NCBI GenBank assembly: GCA_001275005.1
Contig: JWZX01001671.1
Location: 1-22,076, forward strand
DNA: 22,076 nucleotides
From: Chrysochromulina tobinii
Taxonomy: Eukaryota > Haptophyta > Prymnesiales > Chrysochromulinaceae
Direction: 5' to 3'
Shown in pieces: positions 1-8,313 of this stretch. The notes under the pieces are model-generated. The model searched no databases and had not been told where the DNA came from. It was given only the letters and a program-made list of their open reading frames with translations. The position numbers and the translations under genes are program-made. Position 1 is the first letter of the stretch. Every line of letters starts with the position of its first letter.

Positions 1-2
1 CG

Positions 3-101
3 AGCGCGTTCTGCGCCAACCTGTGCGGCGAGGTCATCGTCGAATCGCTCAACCTGCTGATCACGATCATGATTGAGGTGATCAAGTCAATCAAGAGCTG
101 A
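3..101 (+). CDS. C-terminal end of a truncated protein-coding gene
   Basis: Frame 3 is open from the window edge and ends at the TGA at 99-101. It encodes about 32 residues: a cysteine-containing stretch followed by an aliphatic segment (NLLITIMIEVIKSI) and a short Lys/Ser tail. The other two + frames hit stops inside the same stretch. The hydrophobic composition could be a last membrane helix or an amphipathic tail. No family can be assigned from so little sequence, and the gene would extend upstream of the window. Confidence 0.45.
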   Translation, partial: SAFCANLCGEVIVESLNLLITIMIEVIKSIKS

Positions 102-1332
102 CGCGGAAATGTGTGGGAGCGAGCACGCCGTGCGCGGCGGGAAGCAGTGTGTTGGATAGGGGGGTGTCAAGGTGGGGCTGGAAGGCGCGGGTGAGCATGA
201 GGGCGTGCTTTCAGGAGTCGAGACAGTGGACTCGGCAGCGACGCGGAACATTCGTTTCACGGGCAGTTGTTTGAGTACCTATAATGTGCATATCGCATGG
301 TGAATCCTGGTGGATGGTGCAGAACGATGCGATCGCGCGCAGAGTACGGTGCGTGGTGAATCGCGCTGTTATTCATGTGTACCGTGTAATCTCGTCGGAT
401 CTCATACTAACCCTACGATACGGCAATAGGAATTCATCTCCCCGATGTACTCACTTAGTTACTCATTATTTCTTGGAGTGAGTTACTCACTTTACCCTCA
501 AAGTGAGTAACTCACAAGCACCAAGTAACAAGTGGGTTGCCTACATTGTAGTTGTTTTGCTGTGTACAGTACTGTGGAGTTCACCGCGGGGATGTTGATC
601 CAAGCAGCGCCGAGCGGGCTTGCGGGCGCACCGCGGCGCGAACGAGCTACCTCTGGAGTACCGTTACAGTTAGATACCGCGGGTACCACACTCAGCGGTA
701 TCACGTTGTTACCGGCACAGCACACCGACGACCCACGAGGCACACACCGTTTACTGATACTGGTTTACATGTGGAAGCGGTTGCTCCTGCTTCAGATTAT
801 TGTCATCTCGCCGGGCGTGTGCTGCTACATGTAGGTCGGAGGATACGTATAGGTAGGCGCGGTAGGAGGCTCGCGCCCGCGGCCCGCACGCCAGATGTGG
901 CGTAGAAGTAGTGGCATCTGGCGAGCGTCCCATGGAGCGTCCGCGGCATTCTAAATATTGTATATTCTTATATTCAACGCAATCCCTTAACCATGCCCTT
1001 AACGAGCTCACGTTACACGTACGGTACGAGAAATGGAAGTAGGTGTGTCGGTCCCGGCTGGGCGCACTGGCTCCCCCCGCGGAGTCTTCTATCCACTATC
1101 ACCGACGCGGCCGCATGTGCATGGAATTCAGAAACTACATAACAATAATGTGTGGAGAACAAGCTCTCGAAGGACTGATTCGAAGCATCAAGCAAGACGC
1201 TCATCCTTGAGGGAATCGTGCAGCACACGCCTCCCGTTGCATTGAAACTGTAAGCCTTCCGCGGTGCATTCAAATTGTCGATCCTGATCCTGCCGCGTTT
1301 ACAACGCCGCTTTATAAAGCCGATCCTCAGTA
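102..1332. other. Intergenic spacer, no supported gene
   Basis: This is about 1.2 kb between the truncated + strand gene and the 3' end of the minus-strand GT29 gene. Short open frames exist on both strands but overlap one another, and none shows a recognisable motif or a composition unlike its shadows. The stretch from about 270 to 560 is visibly richer in A and T than the flanking genes. It contains the perfect hairpin at 478-515 and a TACATGTA palindrome at 826-833. The far end probably holds 3' UTR of the minus-strand gene. Confidence 0.6.
478..515. repeat. Perfect 16-bp inverted repeat with 6-nt loop
   Basis: The left arm GTGAGTTACTCACTTT (478-493) and the right arm AAAGTGAGTAACTCAC (500-515) are exact reverse complements around the loop ACCCTC. 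Each arm contains its own smaller palindrome (GTGAGT-N-ACTCAC), so cruciform and smaller hairpin forms are both possible. Related ACTCA words lie just upstream at 449-466. No gene is close enough to name it a terminator. It could be the foot of a small mobile element or a protein-binding site. Confidence 0.85.
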
Positions 1333-4000
1333 CTAGCGCCCGCTGCATCCCCCGCCAAGACGGCGGAGCGCTTTCGCCGCCCTGGCGAAACGGGTAAGCG
1401 CTTTCGCCGCTCCCACCCTGGCGCCCTGGACGCTGCCCTGTGCGTCGAGACGAAGAGGTTCGCCTGGTCGTACCTGATGAGGGAGGAAATCAGCATGCAA
1501 TCAGCATGCAATCAGCATGCAATCAGCATGCAATCAGCATGCAATCAGAGGTCATCTGTGCCGCCCTGGGCGTCGAGAGAAAGACGCTCGCCTGGTCGTA
1601 CTGGCGGTTGAGCATCATGCGCAACATGCAATCAGCATGCAATCAGCATGCAATCAGAGGTCGTACCGGCGGATGAGCATCATGCGTAGTTGGCAATCTT
1701 CGAGGGACTCGGACTCACAGTCACGTTGCTCTGGAGCTGTGCGCCATACATGCCCAGGCCGCGGGTCCGCACCTGAGGAGGGAGGCAATCAGAGGGGTCA
1801 TCCGATGCAATCAAGTCGAAGCCACCAGATGCCACCAGCGGCCATCAGAGGCCATCAGCAGCCCGTACCATCCGTCGAAGCTTCGACTTGATCCCAATCT
1901 CAATCTCAATCTCAATCTCGGCCCGTACCATCCGACGAAGCTTCGACTTGATCGACAGGCGGCGCCCTTGCTCGTGCATAGCGCCGTCTTGAGCGCCGTC
2001 TTGAGCGCCGTCCTTTGCCGAGGCCGTCACGGGCGCCGTCTTGGGCGTCCCCTTTTGCCGTGCGCGTGCCCGTCGATCATGCGCTTCGACTCGTTCGGAG
2101 AGTTGGGTGCAATTGAGCGGATCGTAGTCGTCCGGGAGTTCATCGCCCTCCGCATCCACCGTCTTGAGTGTGGTGCCTGGGTGGAAAAAGGGGGGCAGAG
2201 GGATGACCCCCATGTAGTATGTTTGTGGTGACCATTGCCACTGCGGAGCCCACCAGACGTTCCACTCGCCGCAGCGCATGCCCTGGATCCGCGTGTCCTT
2301 GACAAAGAGGTTGGTTGGGAAGGTCAAATGATGCAAGGCCTCCTTATTGCCGGCAGCTATCTCGGAGTGATACATGGCGGATGGCGAGCGGTGTATCACC
2401 ACGCGCCCGTGGGCGGTGAGCATCTGGACGAACCTGTGGAGCGAGGGGTAGGGATGGGGAGGGGGCGCCGTGATGAGCACTTGCATGCAGGGCAGGCCGT
2501 AGCCCGTGGGCGACGCGCTTCGGCACGAACCGACGTTCCACGTGCGTGGCATGCTGATTGTTGGGCGCAGCGCCAAAGTTCATTCCGAGCAGATGGACGC
2601 GCCCGACAGGACGCTTCCGATCGAGGACCTCGAGCAACCCGAGGAAACCTGAGGTCCAACCGCCGGGCGCTTTCGAACCTCCCCCCGAGGGCGGTGCCGC
2701 CTTGCACAGGCCCTCGCAGTGCGCGATTCGAACCTGTGGGGAAGAGGAGGGGAGGAGGGGCGCCGTAGTGAGCACTTGCATGCAGGCCCTCGCAGTGCGC
2801 GATTCGAACCTTGAGAGGGAGGGGAGGTGGCGCGCCGTAGTGAGCACTTGGCATGCAGGCCCTCGCAAGGCGCGAGGCGCGCGCGAGGCGCACCGGCAGG
2901 CCGTAGAAGTTGGAGTAAAAGCCTGCATCACGGTGGGTGCCATTCAAGAGGATCACTTCGACCGCTTGGACGGCACGGCTACACATGGTGCGCTGGCGCA
3001 CGATGGCGACGCCTGGCACATAGAGCCATTCGATCACGGCTGCTCGATGCAACGCTGGCGCCAGCCCCCAATAATCTCCCGCCTTCAGATGCCGCGGCGC
3101 CTCGGCGTTGTTACCCAGCGAGTCGCCCCGGGCCCGCAGCTGCGTGCTAACGTCATCGATTCGCCGCACGAACAAGTGGCCAACCGGCTCGTCGGGCAGC
3201 AAGTTTGTCATGCCGTTGAAGCGGTACACCTGATCGGGCGCCGACCGGCGCAGGAACGCGCGCTGCTCGGCGCTCAGCGGGCCGTTACCCACAAGAGCCA
3301 CATCACTCGGCCTCAGGTGGACCATCGTGCCGTTGGGCAGCTTGAGCGCGGCGAGTGGCTGCAGGGGGGATTGATGATCGAGGAGCGCGTGCGTCGGGTC
3401 GAAGTCGAGGTAGGGCACGTTCGCATACCAAAAGATGACCGGCCCCCAGAAGACATGAGACAGGTAAGCGGGCGCGAGAAGCGCGATGGCCGCCAGCTTG
3501 AGGAGCCGCGAGGCGAGGTGCTGTGATGCGGTCAACCAGCGCCTGGCTGCCAGGTAGTAGGTGAGCAGCAGCACGAGCACGTACAGGATGAGGTAGAAGA
3601 AGAAGGCATCGGGCGCGTGCCAGGGCAGGGTCTCGTTGACGCGGTCAGCTATCGTGCAACGATTGCCGCATAGCGGTGCCGTCGTGAACCCGTTCAACGC
3701 CACGAGCAGTGCCCAGCCCAATATCCAGCTGACATGGAGGAAGATCGCGTACCGCAGCAGGTCCCACAGGAAGCAGGCGATGGCCTTCGTGCATCGGTAT
3801 TGGATCATGTCGACCACGGCGACAGCGATGCGTTCCACATCAACGACGTGCTGCTGCTGCTGCTGCGGAGAAGTCATGGGCATACGGAGAAGCATCTCCG
3901 AACTGCATGAGAGCTCAAAACTGCTTCCGGGTGACCGTACTGACTGTATGAGATGCTCCCTCGTGCCGGTGTCAAGGCTCATGCTTCTCTTGTGATACAT
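1333..4000 (-). CDS. Sialyltransferase-like glycosyltransferase (GT29), multi-exon
   Basis: Frames and motifs give exons 4000-2894, 2733-2531, 2433-1929 and 1772-1719 or 1772-1680, with a possible last exon 1473-1333. The product is about 635-680 residues. It has a polyQ run, three hydrophobic segments near residues 81-103, 132-151 and 167-192, and then a sialylmotif-L-like block (VALVGNGPLS to VYRFNGM, about 234-264). A motif-S-like block (GWTSGFLGLLEVL to VHLLGMNF, about 394-422) and a VS-like YHSE (about 458-461) follow. GT29 enzymes move a sugar from CMP-sialic acid or related donors in the Golgi; the substrate here is unknown. Stop-free continuation of exon 4 would end at 1680; a GTGAGT donor at 1718 spliced to 1473 would end at 1333. 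The first ATG in the long frame is used, and later ATGs (e.g. 3982) are possible. It is divergent from the RING/RRM gene. The family call is firmer than the exact 5' and 3' ends. Confidence 0.7.
1474..1718 (-). other. Possible GT29 intron 4 with repeat-derived acceptor
   Basis: The donor would be GTGAGTCCG at 1718 and the acceptor CCTCCCTCATCAG ending at 1474, both phase 0. The interior holds the AATCAGCATGC arrays and a diverged partial copy of the downstream exon edge (GTACGACCAGGCGA). If it is not spliced, exon 4 reads to a TGA at 1680 and this whole stretch is 3' UTR. Confidence 0.4.
1488..1657. repeat. 11-bp tandem repeat AATCAGCATGC in two blocks
   Basis: Five exact head-to-tail copies of AATCAGCATGC occupy 1488-1542 and two more 1630-1651, each block ending in a partial AATCAGAGG. 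Between them lies a diverged second copy of the flanking sequence that reads CGCCTGGTCGTAC. Read on the minus strand, the array leads into CTGATTTCCTCCCTCATCAG, which has the shape of a polypyrimidine tract plus acceptor. Similar words fill the introns of the USP39 homologue around 18083-18395. The array is therefore probably intron or 3' UTR material of the minus-strand GT29 gene. Confidence 0.85.
1773..1928 (-). other. GT29 intron 3
   Basis: The donor is GGATG then GTACGGGC at 1928, and the acceptor CCTCCCTCCTCAG ends at 1773. Exons join in phase 0. A second, equivalent donor 60 nt downstream (1868) comes from a local duplication and would add 20 residues including an (EI)n run. The exon 4 edge GTGCGGAC resembles the donor GTACGGGC. 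Confidence 0.55.
1861..1953. repeat. Direct duplication flanking an ATCTCA microsatellite
   Basis: Two 33-bp copies beginning GCCCGTACCATCCG and ending CGACTTGATC lie at 1861-1893 and 1921-1953 with one mismatch. About 27 nt of CAATCT repeats separate them. The copies carry two alternative splice donors for GT29 intron 3. Their 60-nt offset keeps the reading frame. Confidence 0.85.
2434..2530 (-). other. GT29 intron 2, starts as a copy of the next exon
   Basis: The donor GTTCGTGCC lies at 2530 and the acceptor CGCTCCACAG ends at 2434. Splicing gives ...HVERR-FVQMLTAHG..., which restores the frame between the S motif and the VS region. The first 30 nt of the intron resemble the first 30 nt of exon 3 (both begin GTTCGT and share CGCCCACGGGC). 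The body carries GCATGCAAGTGCTCATCAC and a C-rich tract. Confidence 0.65.
2734..2893 (-). other. GT29 intron 1 built of tandem exon-edge repeats
   Basis: The donor GTGCGCCTCGCGC lies at 2893 and the acceptor TTCCCCACAG ends at 2734. Splicing gives ...FYGLP-VRIAHCEGLCK... in the frame of the S motif. The interior repeats the downstream exon edge GTTCGAATCGCGC followed by GCGAGGGCCTG, then the element GCATGCAAGTGCTCACTAC and a C-rich acceptor-like tract. One copy has an extra base (GCATGCCAAGTG). Unspliced, the frame stays open, which hides the intron. Confidence 0.6.
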
Positions 4001-4273
4001 TGTGGTTCCGCCCCGCACCCGTCGTGTTCGGTGAGGCTCTTTTGCCGCCTGCTTTTTTACTCAAGAGGCGTTGCGCAAGAGAGTGATTTTTCCCCACACA
4101 ACATGCTGAAAACTTGCCGAATTTGGAATCTCCTAAAGTCGAGCGGCGGTCACGGGAGGACTTGGAGTTTCACAAATGCATACATGTAAAATTGCTTCAA
4201 AAGTCGCGTTCGTCAATCGGAATCTTGCGTCGGTCATCGTCGGTCCCCGTGGCCTGTGGCGGACCCGTGCAGG
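4001..4273. promoter_or_regulatory. Divergent promoter between GT29 and RING/RRM genes
   Basis: The start codons of two divergently transcribed genes are 273 bp apart, so both promoters and 5' UTRs must lie here. The stretch 4040-4200 is AT-richer than either gene. It contains a TACATGTA palindrome at 4181-4188, 86 bp before the + strand start. No convincing TATA box is visible. Confidence 0.55.
4181..4188. promoter_or_regulatory. TACATGTA palindrome upstream of the RING/RRM gene
   Basis: This is one of five exact TACATGTA sites in the window, all between genes. It lies 86 bp before the likely ATG at 4274. A regulatory role is inferred only from the recurrence. Confidence 0.3.
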
Positions 4274-5938
4274 ATGTTGGCGCCGCCAGTCGATCACAAG
4301 CGCATGTGCGGCGATTGCGGCGAAAGCATGGGCTGCCCTAAAATATGCGACTGCTTCGAGCGGGGCTTGGCCGCAGAAGACTGCCTCAGGGAAGTATGCG
4401 ATGACTGCATGTATTTCTGCGAAGGCGATGGCTGCGTTGAAGTCACGTGCCGATCGTGCAGCACGTCCTGCGCTTACTGCTGCTTCAATTACTGCAAAAG
4501 ATGTCAAGAAATGTACCACAAGGAATGTGTGGTGTGCAAAGACTGGGTCTGCTCTGAGTGCGTCGTCGAGCACATGGTCACGTGCTCCGACTGCAGCACT
4601 GCGTGCTGCTTTCAGTGCGTCGGGCGCATCACGCCGGTCTCGGCTTTGGACGGCCACTCGGCGCGCTCGTTGGCGTACCTGCAGCCGCTCGTGGCGCTGG
4701 AGGCGGCGGCGGTGGCGCTCGCGGAAGAAGAAATACTGTCGAATCGTGAGGACCGTGCCGCCAGGGTGGCCCTCCTGGGAAAGGCGCTCGCCGAGCGAGC
4801 GCTCGCGATCGAGAAGCACGAGGCGAGCGCCAAGGTGCGTGCGTTCGCACGCGATGCGATGGGCTTCGAGGCGGACGGTCCGGACGCCGAAGCCAAGATT
4901 CACCTGCCGATGACCGGTGGACACATGCTTTGTGTCGGCTGCTGTAGAAGCAGCTCGCCAATGCTGGGGCTCCACACGCCGCCTCCGGAGCTTGACGCTT
5001 CTGCACACGGCAGGTGGTTCTGTGTGAGCTGCCGACCGTCACATGCCACGAGCTGCCCGCGCGACGCAGAGCTCAATTTGGCACGTGTGCAGGGCTACGT
5101 GCTCGACAGCACGGCGGCCTTCTCCTACCAGCTCCTCGGCCTCTTTTCGACCCGAGAGTTCACCAAAAAGTTTGGAGAGTACGAGCAGGTCCTCATGCAC
5201 CAAGAGGACCGAATGCAGGCGCAGGCGGAGAGGGCAGAGGCTCTGCTCAAGCTCAAGGAAAGGCGTGCACGCAAGCATGGGCAGCCGTTGGGAGGCGCCC
5301 GGCACGGCGCTCATGGGCAGTCGTTGGGAGGCGCCCGGTACGGCGCTCACGAGCAGCCGTTGGGAGGCGCCCGGCACGACGCTCATGGGCAGCTTGTGGC
5401 GCCCAAGCAGATCCTTCCCGTTGGGGCCTCGATTGGGACCAGTGAAGTGTCCTTGCTCGTTCCAGCCGGCGTCAAGGCGGATCGCAAGATTGAGTTTGCG
5501 GTTGATGGCGTCAAGTACTCGGCGGTGCTTCCTGAGGGACTAAAGGCGGGCGACACCTTTCGCGCACGCATCCCGTCCATGCCGGCGGCGGTGCAGGAGG
5601 ACGCTCAGCATGGCGCTCGGGCGACACAGCTAGCGAAGCGGGCGGAGGCCGAGAGGGTGGCGGCGGAGTTGTTGGCAGCGGAGGAGCAGGAGAGGCAGGC
5701 GAAGCATTCCAACCAGCAGAAGACGAACCAGGCAAGGGGCCACCCGTTGAGCAGCCCATTAGGCAGGGAGGGGTGGGCGGAGGCCGAGGCGATGTCCACG
5801 AAGGCCTGCGGGTCGAGTGCCAACACGGCGCCTACGAGGCAAGCAGGGAAGGCGTCCACAGGCAAACTGGCATCGAGGGAGGTGGAGAATGAGACAAAGG
5901 CAGAGGCGGGCGGTAAGGAGACAGAGGTGGGCGGTAAG

Positions 5939-5974
<36 letters not shown>

Positions 5975-7699
5975 GACGAGGAGGACGAGGACGAGGAGGA
6001 GGAGGAGGAGGAGGATGACTTCGAAGCAGAAGAAGCGGCGGTGCTCGCGGCCGCTGCGGCTGCTGCCCGCACGCGGACTCAGCGCAAGGAGCTGCCGAGG
6101 CGCCGTGGGGTGGCGACAGCCTCGCACTCGCACTCGCACTCGCACTCGCAGGCAAAGTTGCAGTCGCAGTCGCAGTCGCAGTCGCAGTCCGCAGCCGCTG
6201 CGGAGGAGCGTGAGGCGAGGGAACTTGCCCTTGCCATTCAGCTCAGTCTACGGGAAGCCTTCGGCGACGTTGGCGGGGGGAGGAGGGATGGAGAAGCTGC
6301 TCAGGCAGCTGCAGCAGGCTCGGCGAGCGGCAGTAGAGATGTGCCTACCGGTAGAGATAGGCCTCCTCCTTCCGCCGTCAGCTCACGAAAGGCGTTTGTC
6401 GTGCTACCCAAGATGAGCGACCCGAGTGAGCAAACACGTGCCGAGACGGCGCTGTTTCGTCACTTTGGGCGTTTCGGCGCCGTCGTAAGCTGCAGGGTGC
6501 GAGCGGAGCGCGGATGCGGCTTCGTCGAGTGGACGACGCCCGAGGCGGCGGCACGCGCCCTAGCCGTGCCCAAGCACGTCATCGATGAGCTCCGTCCTCC
6601 GTCGGGCTCGTACTCGTTTGATGTCCTTGTGCTACCGTTCAAACAAGAGAAAGGCGTGCCTTTAGCAGCGCATGCAAGTGCTCGGCACAGCGCCCCGGTG
6701 CCCTCCATCTTCGAGTCCTCAGCAGCGCATGCAAGTGCTCAGCACCGCGCCCCGGTGCCCTCCATCTTCGAGTCCTCAGCAGCGCATGCAAGTGCTCAGC
6801 ACAGCGCCCCTTCGCCCTCCATCTTCGAGACCATCCGCGCACTGCTCGTGGCGCACGGCGGCGCGTCACTGCTCTCCAAGCTCTGCTCAGAGTTGTACTC
6901 CGTGCCAGGCGGCTCGCAGTACAAGGAGCAGATCGGCGCCGCGGGTGGACCCAAGGCCTTTTTCGGGCGCCAAACGCACTTCCCCACAGCCCTCCACATC
7001 TCCGGCGGGCGGGAGATGGTCTTCTTGAGTGAAGGGGCAGCAGCGGCACTTGCTGGCCGCAATGGCGTTGCAGAGCAGCAGCACTGGTGGAGTTGCAGCG
7101 GCGTTGCAGAACAGCTGCAGCAGCAGCAAGCACTGGCGGAACGGAAGATGGCGACGATGCAGGCAGCGACTGTGGTCAGCGCCCCCCCAGATTGGGTCAC
7201 GCCCCCCCAGATTGGATCTCCTCCCCCCAGATTGGATCACGCCCCCCCAGATTGGGTCACGCCGGTTGTCCATCCCTCCCCGCTAACCGGGCCGACGCCA
7301 ACAGCTGTGGCCCAAGACCTAGCCGGCGCGAACGAGCTGCTGCTTGGCCACCCTGGCGGACGTGGCGGACGTGGTGGGCGCGGGGGACGTGGTGGGCGCG
7401 GGGGGCGCGGTGGACGAGGCTCAGCAGTACTGGCCGGGGCTTCCGCGGAGGGGGCCGCGCCCGCCCTTTCCGCGCCTACCGCTTCCGGACGGCTCACTCT
7501 TCCTGACGGTCCAGCTACCGGTCTACCTGCCCTAGACGAGTGTGCGGTCTGCTTGCATGCGGAGCGCACCCACGCACTCATCCCTTGTGGCCACCTGTGC
7601 GTGTGCGGCCCTTGCTCCGAGCTACTCCTTCGAAGCGCCCAGCCCTGCCCGCTCTGCCGCGCGTCGGTCGACAAAGCATGCAGGGTCTACAGGTCTTGA
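4274..7699 (+). CDS. Multidomain RNA-binding RING-finger protein (Cys-rich, UIM, RRM, LOTUS-like, RGG, RING)
   Basis: A single open frame of 1141 codons runs from the first in-frame ATG; 4304 is an alternative start. The order is a Cys-rich zinc-binding region (about 10-118, many CxxC pairs) and a second Cys/His cluster (216-262). Next come 12-residue repeats (335-374), a PAGVKADRKIEFAVDG domain (390-435), an acidic tract (540-585), SH and SQ repeats, and a UIM (ELALAIQLSLREA, about 650). Then follow an RRM (705-793; RNP2-like FVVLPKM, RNP1-like GCGFVEW), a LOTUS/OST-HTH-like segment (849-923), an RGG tract (1027-1049) and a C-terminal C3HC4 RING (CAVC to CPLC, 1090-1130). The RING resembles MEX-3/IAP types. 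This suggests an RNA-binding E3 ligase that also binds ubiquitin; targets are unknown. Three repeat blocks (5276, 6664, 7181) may be retained introns rather than protein. Confidence 0.8.
5276..5395 (+). repeat. 36-bp tandem repeat, 3 copies plus a partial
   Basis: Copies start at 5276, 5312 and 5348, with a 12-nt partial at 5384. The period is a multiple of three and encodes HGQPLGGARHGA with a few changes. Divergence is low, so expansion is recent. It may be a real linker in the RING protein, and no clear splice signals bound it. Confidence 0.9.
5939..6016 (+). repeat. GAC/GAG simple repeat encoding an acidic tract
   Basis: An almost pure GACGAG/GAGGAC run encodes an uninterrupted Asp/Glu stretch in the RING/RRM protein. 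Shorter tracts of the same kind occur in the F-box (about 13755-13900) and RING1-like (about 16460-16550) genes. Confidence 0.9.
6664..6834 (+). repeat. 57-bp tandem repeat carrying the GCATGCAAGTG element
   Basis: Three copies start at 6664, 6721 and 6778. Each has AGCAGCGCATGCAAGTGCTC, then CACAGCGCC and CCATCTTCGAG. The block sits between the RRM and the LOTUS-like domain and reads through in frame as HASAQHRAPVPSIFESSAA units. The same GCATGCAAGTG core lies in introns of the GT29 and F-box/SPRY genes, so this may be a retained or in-frame intron rather than coding sequence. Confidence 0.85.
7181..7260 (+). repeat. 20-bp tandem array of acceptor-like units
   Basis: Four copies with a period of exactly 20 bp, consensus GCCCCCCCAGATTGGGTCAC, start at 7181, 7201, 7221 and 7241. 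Twenty is not a multiple of three, so a translated product runs through different frames of the same unit, unlike the other repeats here. Each copy looks like a polypyrimidine tract plus CAG acceptor. The block is probably intron or linker DNA. Confidence 0.85.
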
Positions 7700-8313
7700 A
7701 CGGAAGCCACGCGCAGGTCAAGTCCAGCTTTACACGACGGCAAACCGGCCACGCGACGTACAGCGCGACGAAGCGCGACCATGTACAGTGGAGGTGATGT
7801 ATACCACGCCACACGCAGCTCGAATAGCACAGTCGTAGATACGTATTTAATAGCACAGATCGTCGCATTTGATGGATGCTGGATGGCACACATGGTCGTG
7901 GAGCGGAGCGGCGCGGGGCCAGGGGGGCGCCCCGCCGGGCCGCGACGTGCGCGCGCGAACAAGCGAAACAACAAACTCAAACAAGGCGCGACGGACGAAC
8001 CTCGTCCCCGGCTCGACCTCGAGCCGCGTTGGAGGGCGTGCTGAGGGCGTGCTGAGTGTGACGGGCAAAGTCGCACGGAGTAAATTACGCACCACGACGC
8101 ACCGGGAGGGAATTTCTTTACATTGGGAGATGAAGTCAAGATCTGAAGCAGCGACCGACCGGCCAATTGCGTCCGACCTGCGCGAGCGACATCAAGATAA
8201 CGTTCAAAAACACTGCGCGGGGAGCCAAGGGGAGACACTTCCGATCGACATTCACTCGACACATTCACAGTACATGTATTTCACAGTCTCAAGAGCGCGG
8301 TCGCGGGAAAAAT
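7700..8313. other. Intergenic spacer between RING/RRM and GST genes
   Basis: About 610 bp follow the RING stop before the GST start. No open frame here has motifs. The part from 7960 to 8310 is A-richer and should hold the GST promoter and 5' UTR. It includes the TACATGTA palindrome at 8271-8278. Confidence 0.55.
8271..8278. promoter_or_regulatory. TACATGTA palindrome upstream of the GST gene
   Basis: This exact TACATGTA is 36 bp before the likely GST ATG. It is comparable in position to the site at 4181. The role is inferred only from recurrence. Confidence 0.3.

Noticed and set aside
532-905. Short + strand open frames after the hairpin
   Set aside because: Two frames overlap, neither shows a motif, and composition is not distinguishable from spacer.
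1488-1657. AATCAGCATGC array as a CRISPR array
   Set aside because: The 11-bp units abut directly without spacers, so it is a minisatellite.
2700-2820. GGTTCGAATC words resembling a tRNA T-arm or Pol III B box
   Set aside because: No A box, acceptor stem or cloverleaf surrounds them. The word is explained by the exon edge encoding VRIAHCEG and its tandem copies.
2558-3526. Long + strand open frame of 322 codons
   Set aside because: It is antisense to GT29 exon 1, whose minus-strand translation shows membrane helices and the L motif. The + product has no motif and its composition is that of a complement frame.
4133-5008. Minus-strand open frame of 291 codons
   Set aside because: It overlaps the Cys-rich N-terminus of the RING/RRM gene and part of the divergent promoter. 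It has no motif and is a GC-rich shadow.
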